A stretch of 64,000 nt of DNA from JBGSUZ01 sp963677505 (GTDB taxonomy: Bacteria; Bacillota; Clostridia; Peptostreptococcales; Acidaminobacteraceae): positions 248,001-312,000 of the forward strand of contig CAXXWB010000017.1 in the NCBI GenBank assembly GCA_963677505.2. The letters run 5' to 3'. The translations under genes and the position numbers were made by a program. Below, in pieces: positions 1 through 7,604 of the stretch; position 1 is the stretch's first letter, and each line of letters starts with the position of its first letter. A model generated the notes under the pieces. The model was given only the letters and a program-made list of their open reading frames with translations, was not told where the DNA came from and did no database searches.

Positions 1-176
1 TGATGCACGATGCCACCTTGTTGAACTCTTTGATTAGGTTTTTTATGCTTCGTTACCATGTTGACGTTTTCAACAATAACTCTGCTTTCAGCAGGCATTG
101 ATTGAATTACTTTACCTTTTTTACCTTTATCTTTACCAGCTACAACAACAACTGTATCGCCTTTTTTAATTCTCAT
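1..176 (-). CDS. rplX: 50S ribosomal protein L24 (partial, cut by left edge)
   Basis: Only the first 58 codons are inside the window. The product begins MRIKKGDTVVVVAGKDKG, the KOW motif with which L24 starts. L24 is an assembly-initiating protein that binds 23S rRNA. The ATG at 176 follows a GGGAGGTGC ribosome-binding site, 21 nt after the end of rplN. It continues the S10-spc gene order (L14 then L24). The C-terminal half lies beyond position 1. Confidence 0.93.
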   Translation of the reverse strand, partial: MRIKKGDTVVVVAGKDKGKKGKVIQSMPAESRVIVENVNMVTKHKKPNQRVQQGGIVH

Positions 177-197
177 ACAATGCACCTCCCACTCTTA

Positions 198-566
198 CTA
201 TAAAACTTCTGGAGCAAGAGAAACGATCTTAGTGAATTTCTTATCTCTTAATTCTCTTGCAACAGGGCCAAAGATACGAGTTCCTATTGGAGATAAGTCA
301 TCTTTTATGATAACCGCAGCATTTTCATCAAATTTGAGATAGCTACCGTCGTTTCTTCTAACTCCGCTTACGGATCTAACAATAACAGCTTTTACTACGT
401 CACCCTTTTTAACAACTCCGCCTGGCGTTGCATTTTTAACCGCACAAACGATGACATCACCAATGCTACCATAGTATCTTTTAGAACCACCCAAAACACG
501 GATACAAAGAAGTTCTTTAGCACCTGAGTTGTCGGCAACTTTAAGTCGGGTTTCTTGTTGGATCAT
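198..566 (-). CDS. rplN: 50S ribosomal protein L14
   Basis: 122 aa, the full family length, starting MIQQETRLKVADNSGAKEL. L14 is a beta-barrel protein at the subunit interface that contacts 16S helix 14 and L19. The signature segment VKKGDVVKAVIVR and the C-terminal FGPVARELRDKKFTKIVSLAPEVL region are intact. The ATG at 566 has an AAGGAGG site just upstream. It lies between rpsQ and rplX, as expected for the S10-spc cluster. Confidence 0.97.
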   Translation of the reverse strand: MIQQETRLKVADNSGAKELLCIRVLGGSKRYYGSIGDVIVCAVKNATPGGVVKKGDVVKAVIVRSVSGVRRNDGSYLKFDENAAVIIKDDLSPIGTRIFGPVARELRDKKFTKIVSLAPEVL

Positions 567-595
567 GCTTATTACCTCCTTCCGATCAGCAAAGA

Positions 596-874
596 TTACT
601 TCGCTTTTTCAATAATTTCCACAAGTCTCCATCTCTTATCTCTAGAGAGTGGTCTTGTTTCCATGATTTTTACTTTATCGCCAATGCCACATGTGTTAAG
701 TTCATCATGGGCCTTGAAGTTTTTTGTTCTTTTAACACGCTTTCCGTAAAGTGGGTGTCTTACGAAGTCTTCGATCTTAACGACGATGGTTTTGTCCATT
801 TTATCGGAAACAACGATGCCCATTTTAACTTTTCTTCTTGCTCTTTCTTCCACGGCTCTTACCTCCTTCGCCAT
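596..874 (-). CDS. rpsQ: 30S ribosomal protein S17
   Basis: 92 aa, OB-fold protein that binds 16S rRNA early in assembly. The S17 core VVSDKMDKTIVVKIEDFVRH and HPLYGKRVKRTKNFKAHDE is complete. The N-terminus (MAKEVRAVEERARRK) is a few residues longer than in many relatives but has a GGAGG site. Its start codon shares one base with the rpmC stop (TAATG), so the two genes are translationally coupled. Confidence 0.97.
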   Translation of the reverse strand: MAKEVRAVEERARRKVKMGIVVSDKMDKTIVVKIEDFVRHPLYGKRVKRTKNFKAHDELNTCGIGDKVKIMETRPLSRDKRWRLVEIIEKAK

Positions 875-1059
875 TAAGCTCTTTCTCTTAAGACAGTCTT
901 AACACGCGCGATATCTTTTTTAACACCTTGGATTTTCATTGGGTTCTCTAATTGACCAGTAGCCAATTGGAATCTAAGGTTAAATAATTCGCTTTTAAGA
1001 TCGTTAAGCTTTGATGCTAACTCTTTGTCAGTGAGTTCTCTGAGTTTATTAGCATTCAT
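874..1059 (-). CDS. rpmC: 50S ribosomal protein L29
   Basis: 61 aa, starting MNANKLRELTDKELASKL. It is the usual two-helix coiled-coil L29, which sits near the exit tunnel with L23. I chose the ATG at 1059 over an upstream in-frame ATG at 1089 because homologues begin here and AAAGGGTGG lies immediately upstream. The start lies inside the last codons of rplP (11-nt overlap), and the stop overlaps the rpsQ start by one base. This is tight coupling within the operon. Confidence 0.95.
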   Translation of the reverse strand: MNANKLRELTDKELASKLNDLKSELFNLRFQLATGQLENPMKIQGVKKDIARVKTVLRERA

Positions 1060-1489
1060 TAGATTCACCACCCTTTGCAACTTCCTCACGCTTCATGAAC
1101 TTGCATTTGATAGGAAGTTTGTTAGCAGCAAGTCTCATCGCTTCTCTTGCAACTTCTTCATTAACTCCTGAAAGTTCATACAAAATTCTACCTGGCTTAA
1201 CAACTGCTACCCAATATTCTGGAGAACCTTTACCGGCACCCATACGAGTTTCAGCTGGTTTTCTTGTTACTGGTTTGTGAGGGAAGATTTTGATCCAAAC
1301 CTTACCGCCTCTTTTAATATATCTGTTGATCGCAATACGAGCAGCTTCAATTTGTCTAGAAGTGATCCAAGCTGGCTCCATAGCCACTAAAGCGTAATCT
1401 CCGTATGCGATGGCATTGCCTTTTTGTGCAGTACCTTTCATGCGGCCTCTGTGGACTCTACGACGTTTCACTCTTTTAGGCATTAACAT
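1049..1489 (-). CDS. rplP: 50S ribosomal protein L16
   Basis: 146 aa, starting MLMPKRVKRRRVHRGRMKG, the canonical L16 N-terminus. L16 organises the A-site tRNA region of the large subunit. The conserved TRKPAETRMGAGKGSPEYW segment is present. The C-terminus overlaps rpmC by 11 nt. Order rpsC-rplP-rpmC is standard. Confidence 0.97.
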   Translation of the reverse strand: MLMPKRVKRRRVHRGRMKGTAQKGNAIAYGDYALVAMEPAWITSRQIEAARIAINRYIKRGGKVWIKIFPHKPVTRKPAETRMGAGKGSPEYWVAVVKPGRILYELSGVNEEVAREAMRLAANKLPIKCKFMKREEVAKGGESNEC

Positions 1490-1536
1490 GTGTGTACAGC
1501 CTCCTTCCGTTAACTTTACTATCTATTTCAGACCGA

Positions 1537-2322
1537 TTACTCTTCTACTGAAGCGTTATCGTTAGGTTTTTTAGCTTTGTTGAATGGTTTATTGTTATTG
1601 TTGTTTCTAGGATTTCTGTTGTTATTCTCTCTAGGCGCTCTAGCTTTTTTAGCTTCTTTTCTTTGAAGAATGCTTTCGCCAGTAGGGCTAGGAAGAATTT
1701 CACCTTTGTAAATCCAAACTTTAACACCAATTTTACCATAAGTTGTATCTGCTTCAGCAAAACCGTAGTCGATATCAGCTCTTAACGTTGAAAGTGGAAC
1801 ATTACCTTCGCTGTAGCCTTCAGTTCTTGCGATTTCCGCGCCACCAAGTCTACCAGCTGTAGCAACTTTAATACCTTCTACGCCGTTGATTCTCATAGTT
1901 CTTTGGATAGATTGCTTCATAGCTCTTCTGAACGTAACACGTCTTTCAAGTTGAAGTGCGATGTTTTCAGCAACGAGTTGTGCATCTGCATCTGGCATAT
2001 CTACTTCAGAAATATCTAATTGAATTGTTTTACCAGTGAGTTTTGTAAGATCATCTTTAATCTTCTTGATGTTCTCTCCGCCTCTGCCAACAATCATACC
2101 TGGTTTAGCAGTGAAGATATTTACATGAACCTTATTGTTAGCCGCTCTATCGATATAGACTCTTGAAATACCAGAAGTGTAAAGTGTTTTCTTAACATAC
2201 TTTCTGATTTCAAAATCTTCTATTAATAAATCGGAAAAGTTTTTCTTGTCTGCATACCATTTAGAGTCCCAATCTTTAATAATACCGACTCTTAAACCGT
2301 GTGGGCTTACTTTTTGACCCAT
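1537..2322 (-). CDS. rpsC: 30S ribosomal protein S3 with Asn-rich tail
   Basis: 261 aa. The N-terminal KH domain carries GMIVGRGGENIKKI (about residues 75-88), and the C-terminal S3 domain (about 110-205) includes GRLGGAEIARTEGYSEG. S3 lines the mRNA entry channel. Residues from about 216 onward form a low-complexity tail rich in Asn, Lys, Arg and Pro, making the protein roughly 40 residues longer than typical S3. The ATG at 2322 has an AGGAGGGG site. The stop is followed by a 47-nt gap before rplP. Confidence 0.96.
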   Translation of the reverse strand: MGQKVSPHGLRVGIIKDWDSKWYADKKNFSDLLIEDFEIRKYVKKTLYTSGISRVYIDRAANNKVHVNIFTAKPGMIVGRGGENIKKIKDDLTKLTGKTIQLDISEVDMPDADAQLVAENIALQLERRVTFRRAMKQSIQRTMRINGVEGIKVATAGRLGGAEIARTEGYSEGNVPLSTLRADIDYGFAEADTTYGKIGVKVWIYKGEILPSPTGESILQRKEAKKARAPRENNNRNPRNNNNNKPFNKAKKPNDNASVEE

Positions 2323-2338
2323 CGATTACCCCTCCTTA

Positions 2339-2674
2339 CTATTGTCTTTCAGCGACCATAACGCCAACGTGGCTTGTTCTTCTAAGCATTGGATTAGCTC
2401 TACCTTGTGAACCCGCTCTGAAACGCTTCATTGTAGGTCCTTGGTTAGCGTAGATGTCCGATACGAACAAACTATCTGCGTTCATGTGGTGATTGTTTTC
2501 AGCGTTAGCGATTGCCGATTCCAAAACTTTAAGGAATACTCTTGCACCTTTATTAGGTGTGAATTTAAGAATGGCTTTTGCTTCTTTTACGCTTTTGCCT
2601 CTTACCAAGTCAGCGATTGGTTTCATCTTTCTTGGAGAAACTCTCATATATTTAGCTTCTGCTTTAGCTTTCAT
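2339..2674 (-). CDS. rplV: 50S ribosomal protein L22
   Basis: 111 aa, normal length. L22 has a globular domain plus a beta-hairpin that lines the nascent-peptide tunnel. The hairpin segment MKRFRAGSQGRANPMLRRTSHV, the site of macrolide-resistance changes in other bacteria, looks unaltered. The start MKAKAEAKYMRVSPRKMKP follows a GGAGG site. It sits between rpsS and rpsC as usual. Confidence 0.97.
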   Translation of the reverse strand: MKAKAEAKYMRVSPRKMKPIADLVRGKSVKEAKAILKFTPNKGARVFLKVLESAIANAENNHHMNADSLFVSDIYANQGPTMKRFRAGSQGRANPMLRRTSHVGVMVAERQ

Positions 2675-2703
2675 TACTTCAACCTCCTTCCAGTCATTTG
2701 AGA

Positions 2704-2979
2704 TTATCTACCGCTCTTCTTATCTCCAGCATGACCTTTGAATGTTCTTGTTGGAGCGAACTCCCCAAGTTTGTGACCGATCATGTCTTCAGTTACATAT
2801 ACAGGAATGTGTTTTTTGCCATCATGTACTGCAATTGTGTGCCCTACGAACTGAGGGAAAATTGTAGAAGATCTTGACCAAGTTTTGATAACTTTTCTAT
2901 CATCATTTTTGTTCATTTCTTCGATGTTACGAAGTAAAGCTTTGTGAACAAAAGGTCCTTTTTTAAGCGATCTGCTCAT
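2704..2979 (-). CDS. rpsS: 30S ribosomal protein S19
   Basis: 91 aa, starting MSRSLKKGPFVHKALLRNI. S19 is in the 30S head next to S13 and contacts the A-site finger. The signature SRSSTIFPQFVGHTIAVHDGK is complete. The spacing to rplB upstream (78 nt) is wider than elsewhere in the operon. I see no clear terminator in it. Confidence 0.97.
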   Translation of the reverse strand: MSRSLKKGPFVHKALLRNIEEMNKNDDRKVIKTWSRSSTIFPQFVGHTIAVHDGKKHIPVYVTEDMIGHKLGEFAPTRTFKGHAGDKKSGR

Positions 2980-3057
2980 GTGTTGTGTTTCCTCCCTTCA
3001 CCGAGTGAATCGTTTGGCAGAGGATTTAGGCAACTGCCTTACCCTCCATAACCCAAA

Positions 3058-3888
3058 CTATTTCTTTCTTTTTGAAACGATTAATTTATCAGATGATTTG
3101 TGTTTCTTTCTAGTTTTGTAACCAAGTGCTGGTTTACCCCAAGGCGTCACTGGTGCAGGTCTACCGATTGGAGTTCTACCTTCACCACCACCATGAGGGT
3201 GATCGCAAGGGTTCATTACAGAACCTCTGACAGTAGGTCTAATACCCATGTGTCTAGTTCTGCCTGCTTTACCAACGTTGATTTTTTCGTGGTCGATATT
3301 ACCAACTTGACCGATAGTCGCTCTACATTCACTTCTAACATTTCTAGTCTCGCCTGATGGTAATCTAAGAAGAGCCATTTTGCCTTCTTTAGCCATCAAT
3401 TGAGCTGAGTTACCAGCAGATCTAACGAGCTGAGCACCTTTACCAGGTTTCATTTCGATATTGTGGATCACTGTACCCACTGGGATGTTAATAAGTGGTA
3501 ATGCGTTACCGATTTTAATATCTACGTTTGGACCTGACACAATTGTGTCGCCAACGTTTAATTTGTAAGGCGCTAAGATATATCTCTTTTCACCATCAGC
3601 ATAAGTTACAAGTGCAATGTTTGCCGATCTGTTTGGATCGTACTCAATTGAAGTAACTTTTGCAGGTACATCGTCCTTAGTTCTTTTAAAGTCGATGATT
3701 CTGTACTTAATTTTAGAACCGCCACCTCTGTGACGAACTGTAATTTTACCCTGGTTATTTCTACCTGAGTTTTTCTTTAATGATATACATAAAGACTTTT
3801 CCGGCGTAGACTTCGTGATTTCTTCAAATGTAGAAACAGTCATTTGTCTGATAGCAGGAGAAGTTGGTTTAAATCCTCTGATTCCCAT
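3058..3888 (-). CDS. rplB: 50S ribosomal protein L2
   Basis: 276 aa, full length. L2 is needed for subunit joining and peptidyl transferase structure. The C-terminal RGSVMNPCDHPHGGGEGR segment contains the conserved His close to the catalytic centre. The start MGIRGFKPTSPAIRQMTVS follows an AGGAGGG site 32 nt after rplW. Confidence 0.97.
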   Translation of the reverse strand: MGIRGFKPTSPAIRQMTVSTFEEITKSTPEKSLCISLKKNSGRNNQGKITVRHRGGGSKIKYRIIDFKRTKDDVPAKVTSIEYDPNRSANIALVTYADGEKRYILAPYKLNVGDTIVSGPNVDIKIGNALPLINIPVGTVIHNIEMKPGKGAQLVRSAGNSAQLMAKEGKMALLRLPSGETRNVRSECRATIGQVGNIDHEKINVGKAGRTRHMGIRPTVRGSVMNPCDHPHGGGEGRTPIGRPAPVTPWGKPALGYKTRKKHKSSDKLIVSKRKK

Positions 3889-3919
3889 AGTTCTTACCCT
3901 CCTTTAATAATGCTGGCTC

Positions 3920-4210
3920 CTACATACCTTCAAAGAATTCAATATCCTTGCTTTCTGCAGAGAGTTTAACGATAGCTTTCTTCCAGCTGGAAGTATATCC
4001 TTCAAATCGGCCTTGTCTTTTGAACTTGCCTTTAACGTTCATTGTGTTGATTTTTTCAACTTTAACGCCAAAGATTTGTTCAATAGCTTGTTTGATTTCT
4101 GTTTTGTTAGCATTTTTATGCACTTCGAATGTGTACTTCTTTTCAGCAGCACCCATCATTGCATTTTCAGTTATAACTGGTCTAATGACTACATCATAAG
4201 AGGTTTTCAT
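3920..4210 (-). CDS. rplW: 50S ribosomal protein L23
   Basis: 96 aa, starting MKTSYDVVIRPVITENAMM. L23 sits at the polypeptide exit and docks trigger factor and SRP. The core IEQIFGVKVEKINTMNVKGK is typical. The start codon overlaps the rplD stop by one base (TAATG). Confidence 0.96.
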   Translation of the reverse strand: MKTSYDVVIRPVITENAMMGAAEKKYTFEVHKNANKTEIKQAIEQIFGVKVEKINTMNVKGKFKRQGRFEGYTSSWKKAIVKLSAESKDIEFFEGM

Positions 4211-4833
4211 TATGCATACACCTCCTCAAGTTTTTCAACAGCAGCTTTAGTAACAACTAAGCTAGTGTGGTTGAGAATTTCATAGACGTTTATTTGACCT
4301 ACAAATGAAGTCGCAACGCCTGGAAGATTGTTAGCAGAGAAGACCACATTGTCATTTTTGTCAAGTGTTACGATTAACGCTTTGCCAGTGACATTGAGGT
4401 TCTTAAGTACAGCCATCATCTCTTTTGTTTTTGGAGCAGCCATTTCGAAAGCATCAAGAACGATCATCTCATTGTTGATTACTTTTGAACTAAGTGCTGA
4501 TCTAAGAGCTGCTCTCTTCACTTTTTTAGGAAGTGTGTATGAGTAATCTCTTGGTTTTGGAGCAAACACAACACCACCACCAATGAAGTGAGGCGCTCTG
4601 ATTGTACCTTGTCTTGCATTACCTGTACCTTTTTGTCTAAATGGCTTTCTGCCGCCACCTCTAACTTCTGCTCTAGTTTTAGCAGATTGTGTACCTTGTC
4701 TTTGGTTAGCAAGATAGTTAACAACGACTTGATGTAACACTTCTCTGTTAACTTCTGCGCCAAATACCGTATCATTTAATTGGATTTCTCCAACCTTGTT
4801 ACCCATCATGTTGAGTACGTCTAAATTAGGCAC
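4210..4833 (-). CDS. rplD: 50S ribosomal protein L4
   Basis: 207 aa. L4 has a globular surface domain and an extended loop (about residues 45-95, GGGRKPFRQKGTGNARQGT) that reaches the exit tunnel. The start codon is GTG (plus-strand cac at 4831-4833), read as MPNLDVLNMMGNKVG, 7 nt after AGGAGG. In several bacteria L4 represses its own operon. Whether that happens here cannot be read from the sequence. Confidence 0.96.
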   Translation of the reverse strand: MPNLDVLNMMGNKVGEIQLNDTVFGAEVNREVLHQVVVNYLANQRQGTQSAKTRAEVRGGGRKPFRQKGTGNARQGTIRAPHFIGGGVVFAPKPRDYSYTLPKKVKRAALRSALSSKVINNEMIVLDAFEMAAPKTKEMMAVLKNLNVTGKALIVTLDKNDNVVFSANNLPGVATSFVGQINVYEILNHTSLVVTKAAVEKLEEVYA

Positions 4834-4864
4834 GATGTATCCTCCTTTCCTAAGCCAGAATCAA

Positions 4865-5497
4865 TTATTTGCTAGCTTTGACTGCTTTGTTGATTGTTAC
4901 TAATGTACCTTTAGGTCCCGGAATAGCACCTTTGATCAAGACAAGGTTTCTGTCTGCTTCAACTCTAACCACTTGAAGGTTTTGAATTGTAACAGTTTCT
5001 CTACCCATACGTCCCGCCATTGTCATACCTTTGATAACTCTTGCAGGGTATGTACCCGCACCAAGTGAACCAGGTAATCTGTGGTGTTTTGAACCGTGAG
5101 TTTCAGGACCTCTACCAGTATTCCATCTCTTGATAGTACCTTGAGTTCCTTTACCTTTTGAAGTACCAGAAACGTCAACAATGGCGCCAGCTTCAAAGAT
5201 ATCTGCTTTGATTTCTTGGCCTACTGTGAAAGCAGTAACGTCTTCCATTCTGAACTCTCTAACGTGTTTTTTAAGTGCCACGCCAGCTTTTGCAAAATGG
5301 CCTTTAACAGGTTTGTTTGCTCTGCTTTCTTTTAAATCGCCAAAAGCGACTTGAATAGCGTTGTAACCATCAGTTTCAACAGTCTTAATTTGAGTAACAA
5401 ATAAAGGACCTGCTTCTACAACAGTTACAGGGATCATGTTTCCAGTTGCATCGAAAACTTGTGTCATCCCGATTTTTTTTCCTAATAATCCTAACAT
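4865..5497 (-). CDS. rplC: 50S ribosomal protein L3
   Basis: 210 aa, starting MLGLLGKKIGMTQVFDATG. An open frame extends 15 codons upstream, but GGGAGGTGTAGTA immediately precedes the ATG at 5497 and family members start here. L3 is an assembly initiator that reaches towards the peptidyl transferase centre. The conserved GTSKGKGTQGTIKRW and HGSKHHRLPGSLG segments are present. Confidence 0.96.
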   Translation of the reverse strand: MLGLLGKKIGMTQVFDATGNMIPVTVVEAGPLFVTQIKTVETDGYNAIQVAFGDLKESRANKPVKGHFAKAGVALKKHVREFRMEDVTAFTVGQEIKADIFEAGAIVDVSGTSKGKGTQGTIKRWNTGRGPETHGSKHHRLPGSLGAGTYPARVIKGMTMAGRMGRETVTIQNLQVVRVEADRNLVLIKGAIPGPKGTLVTINKAVKASK

Positions 5498-5597
5498 TAC
5501 TACACCTCCCAATAATCTTACAGCGGATTGCTTAGCAATCATACTAAGAATTGTAGGTCATCTATGATAAACCTGAATCTTAGTAACGATGTTAATA

Positions 5598-5915
5598 CTA
5601 TAATTTGATTTCGATGTGAACACCAGCAGGTAAATCAAGTTTCATCAACGCATCAACAGTTTTTGGTGTTGGGTTGAGGATGTCGATTAATCTTTTGTGT
5701 GTTCTCATTTCGAATTGTTCTCTAGAGTCTTTGTACTTATGTACCGCTCTGAGGATTGTGATGATTTCTTTTTTAGTAGGAAGTGGGATAGGACCCGCTA
5801 CTTCCGCACCAGTTTTCTTAGCAGTGTCAACAATTTTAAGAGCTGAACTGTCAAGTACTTTGTGATCATAAGATTTCAATTTAATTCTGATTTTTTGGCT
5901 TGGATTGTTAGCCAT
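5598..5915 (-). CDS. rpsJ: 30S ribosomal protein S10 (first gene of the S10 operon)
   Basis: 105 aa, starting MANNPSQKIRIKLKSYDHK. The ATG at 5915 has AAAGGAGGG upstream. The 43 extra open codons before it belong to the leader RNA. S10 lies in the 30S head and doubles as the NusE antitermination factor. The family motif GPIPLPTKKEIITILRAVHK is present. A long structured leader with its own promoter precedes the gene. Confidence 0.97.
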   Translation of the reverse strand: MANNPSQKIRIKLKSYDHKVLDSSALKIVDTAKKTGAEVAGPIPLPTKKEIITILRAVHKYKDSREQFEMRTHKRLIDILNPTPKTVDALMKLDLPAGVHIEIKL

Positions 5916-6108
5916 TTGTAATACCCTCCTTTTATCGTACGTTACACTTACACATACGACAGAAGTCTTAGCACACTCACCCTGGCGTATCAGGTATGAT
6001 GGAGCAAAATGAGACTTCAGTCGCCCAATTCTTTGATTGGACATACTCAGCAGAAATTTTTCCTAGGCGTCCCCGGTAACCTTCTGCGTCATCGCAAATC
6101 AAACACGC
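5916..6108 (-). ncRNA. S10 operon 5' leader
   Basis: About 190 nt lie between the inferred transcription start (near 6108) and rpsJ, with no coding sequence. The RNA has several self-complementary blocks, for example CGCAGAAGG followed by ACCGGGGACG, and CAATCAAAGAATTG. Long leaders before rpsJ often mediate autoregulation by a ribosomal protein. I cannot assign this one to a named RNA family from sequence alone. Confidence 0.45.
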
Positions 6109-6114
6109 TATATC

Positions 6115-6143
6115 AGTATACCTGTTAGCGCGATGGATTACAA
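6115..6143 (-). promoter_or_regulatory. Predicted sigma-A promoter of the S10 operon
   Basis: On the minus strand, TTGTAA (6138-6143) and TATACT (6115-6120) are separated by exactly 17 nt. It lies just downstream of the hairpin that ends the tuf1 transcript and upstream of the rpsJ leader, so the S10 operon probably has its own promoter rather than relying on str read-through. Confidence 0.65.
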
Positions 6144-6169
6144 GTGCTTTTATAAATATTTTTTGCACA

Positions 6170-6204
6170 TTTTAAAAAGGGCTAGTGTTGTACCTAGCCC
6201 TTTC
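6170..6204 (-). terminator. Terminator between tuf1 and the S10 operon
   Basis: Inverted repeat AAAGGGCTAG / CTAGCCCTTT with an 8-nt loop, followed on the minus strand by a T run. It lies between the tuf1 3' region and the S10 promoter. Confidence 0.75.
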
Positions 6205-6268
6205 AAAATTCTGTCAGATGCCTGCTTTCTTCTATTAAAGAAGAACATTGGCGATGGGTGATTCTCGA

Positions 6269-6343
6269 AAGAATCGATTACCCTTTCGTTATTCACTAGG
6301 TGAACACCTTGCGGGGTTTGTTTTTTGCTTCGCAAAGAACAAA
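6269..6343 (-). repeat. Duplicated tuf 3' flank, copy 1
   Basis: The 75 bases after the tuf1 stop are repeated after tuf2 (22627-22701) with a single mismatch (6311 versus 22669). The duplicated block therefore extends past the gene. It includes a hairpin touching the stop codon (GTTTGTTCTTTGC / GCAAAAAACAAAC with a GAA loop). Beyond 6268 the flanks are unrelated. Confidence 0.85.
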
Positions 6344-7537
6344 CTATTTGATGATTTTAACTACTGAACCAGCGCCTACTGTTCTGCCGCCTTCACGGAT
6401 TGAGAACTTAAGGCCTTCTTCGATTGCGATTGGCGAAATAAGTGTGATTACCATTTCGATGTTATCGCCAGGCATACACATTTCTACGCCTTCTGGAAGG
6501 GCTGCTGCGCCTGTTACGTCTGTTGTTCTGAAGAAGAACTGTGGTCTATATCCATTGAAGAATGGTGTATGTCTGCCGCCTTCTTCTTTTTTAAGTACGT
6601 ATACTTGTGCAAGGAACTCTGTATGAGGATTTACCGAACCTGGTTTCGCAAGTACTTGGCCTCTTTCGATTTCTGTTCTTTGTACGCCTCTAAGAAGTGC
6701 GCCGATGTTGTCACCAGCTCTACCTTCATCAAGAAGTTTTTTGAACATTTCCACGCCTGTTACTACTACTTTTCTTTTCTCTTCTGCCAAACCAACGATT
6801 TCTACTTCTTCTGATACCTTTACGATACCTCTTTCGATTCTGCCTGTTGCTACTGTTCCTCTACCTGTGATAGAGAATACATCTTCTACTGGCATTAAGA
6901 ATGGTTTGTCGATATCTCTTTCTGGTTCTGGGATGTATTCGTCGATGATGTTGAACATTTCAACGATTTTGTCGCCCCATGCGCTGCTTGAATCTTCTAA
7001 TGCTAGAAGAGCTGAGCCTCTGATGATTGGTGTATCATCGCCTGGGAAGTCATATACTGAAAGAAGATCTCTGATTTCCATTTCTACTAACTCAAGAAGT
7101 TCTTCATCGTCTACCATGTCACATTTGTTTAAGAATACTACGATATATGGAACGCCTACTTGACGAGCAAGAAGGATATGTTCTCTTGTTTGTGGCATTG
7201 GACCATCTGCTGCAGATACAACGAGGATAGATCCATCCATTTGTGCTGCGCCTGTGATCATGTTCTTAACATAGTCGGCATGTCCTGGGCAGTCTACGTG
7301 AGCGTAGTGTCTTGCTGGTGTTTCGTACTCAACGTGTGCTGTAGAGATTGTGATACCTCTTTCTCTTTCTTCTGGAGCCTTATCGATGTTTGCGAAATCT
7401 ACTGCTGCACCAAGACCGTATCTGTCATGAAGTGTTTTTGTGATTGCCGCTGTAAGAGTTGTTTTACCGTGATCGACGTGGCCGATTGTACCAATGTTTA
7501 CGTGTGGTTTATTTCTTTCGAACTTTTGCTTAGCCAT
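6344..7537 (-). CDS. tuf: Elongation factor Tu, copy 1
   Basis: 397 aa. EF-Tu delivers aminoacyl-tRNA to the ribosome. The P-loop GHVDHGKTT (from residue 19), DCPGHADYVKNM, and NKCD are all intact, followed by the two beta-barrel domains. The protein is identical to copy 2 (22702-23895). I count three nucleotide differences in the whole reading frame, all silent. It follows fusA by 67 nt in the str arrangement, with a weak hairpin between them. Confidence 0.98.
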   Translation of the reverse strand: MAKQKFERNKPHVNIGTIGHVDHGKTTLTAAITKTLHDRYGLGAAVDFANIDKAPEERERGITISTAHVEYETPARHYAHVDCPGHADYVKNMITGAAQMDGSILVVSAADGPMPQTREHILLARQVGVPYIVVFLNKCDMVDDEELLELVEMEIRDLLSVYDFPGDDTPIIRGSALLALEDSSSAWGDKIVEMFNIIDEYIPEPERDIDKPFLMPVEDVFSITGRGTVATGRIERGIVKVSEEVEIVGLAEEKRKVVVTGVEMFKKLLDEGRAGDNIGALLRGVQRTEIERGQVLAKPGSVNPHTEFLAQVYVLKKEEGGRHTPFFNGYRPQFFFRTTDVTGAAALPEGVEMCMPGDNIEMVITLISPIAIEEGLKFSIREGGRTVGAGSVVKIIK

Positions 7538-7563
7538 TGTGAAAATCCTCCCTTAGTTTTTTA

Positions 7564-7602
7564 ATTTTAAAGAGGCGATAGAGCCTATCGCCCCTTATTT
7601 CA
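7564..7602 (-). terminator. Hairpin between fusA and tuf1
   Basis: GGCGATAG / CTATCGCC stem with flanking complementary bases directly after the fusA stop. The following T run is poor (TCTTTAAAATT), so it may be a partial terminator or an RNA-processing/stability hairpin rather than a full stop. Confidence 0.5.
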
Positions 7603-7604
7603 GA

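Noticed and set aside
1545..1760. Second minus-strand frame inside rpsC
   Set aside because: Overlaps the S3 tail in another frame, lacks a ribosome-binding site and is Lys/Leu-rich noise from the low-complexity region.
6569..7564. Plus-strand open frames opposite tuf, repeated opposite tuf2
   Set aside because: They are antisense shadows of a codon-biased gene. Their conservation between copies only reflects the tuf duplication.
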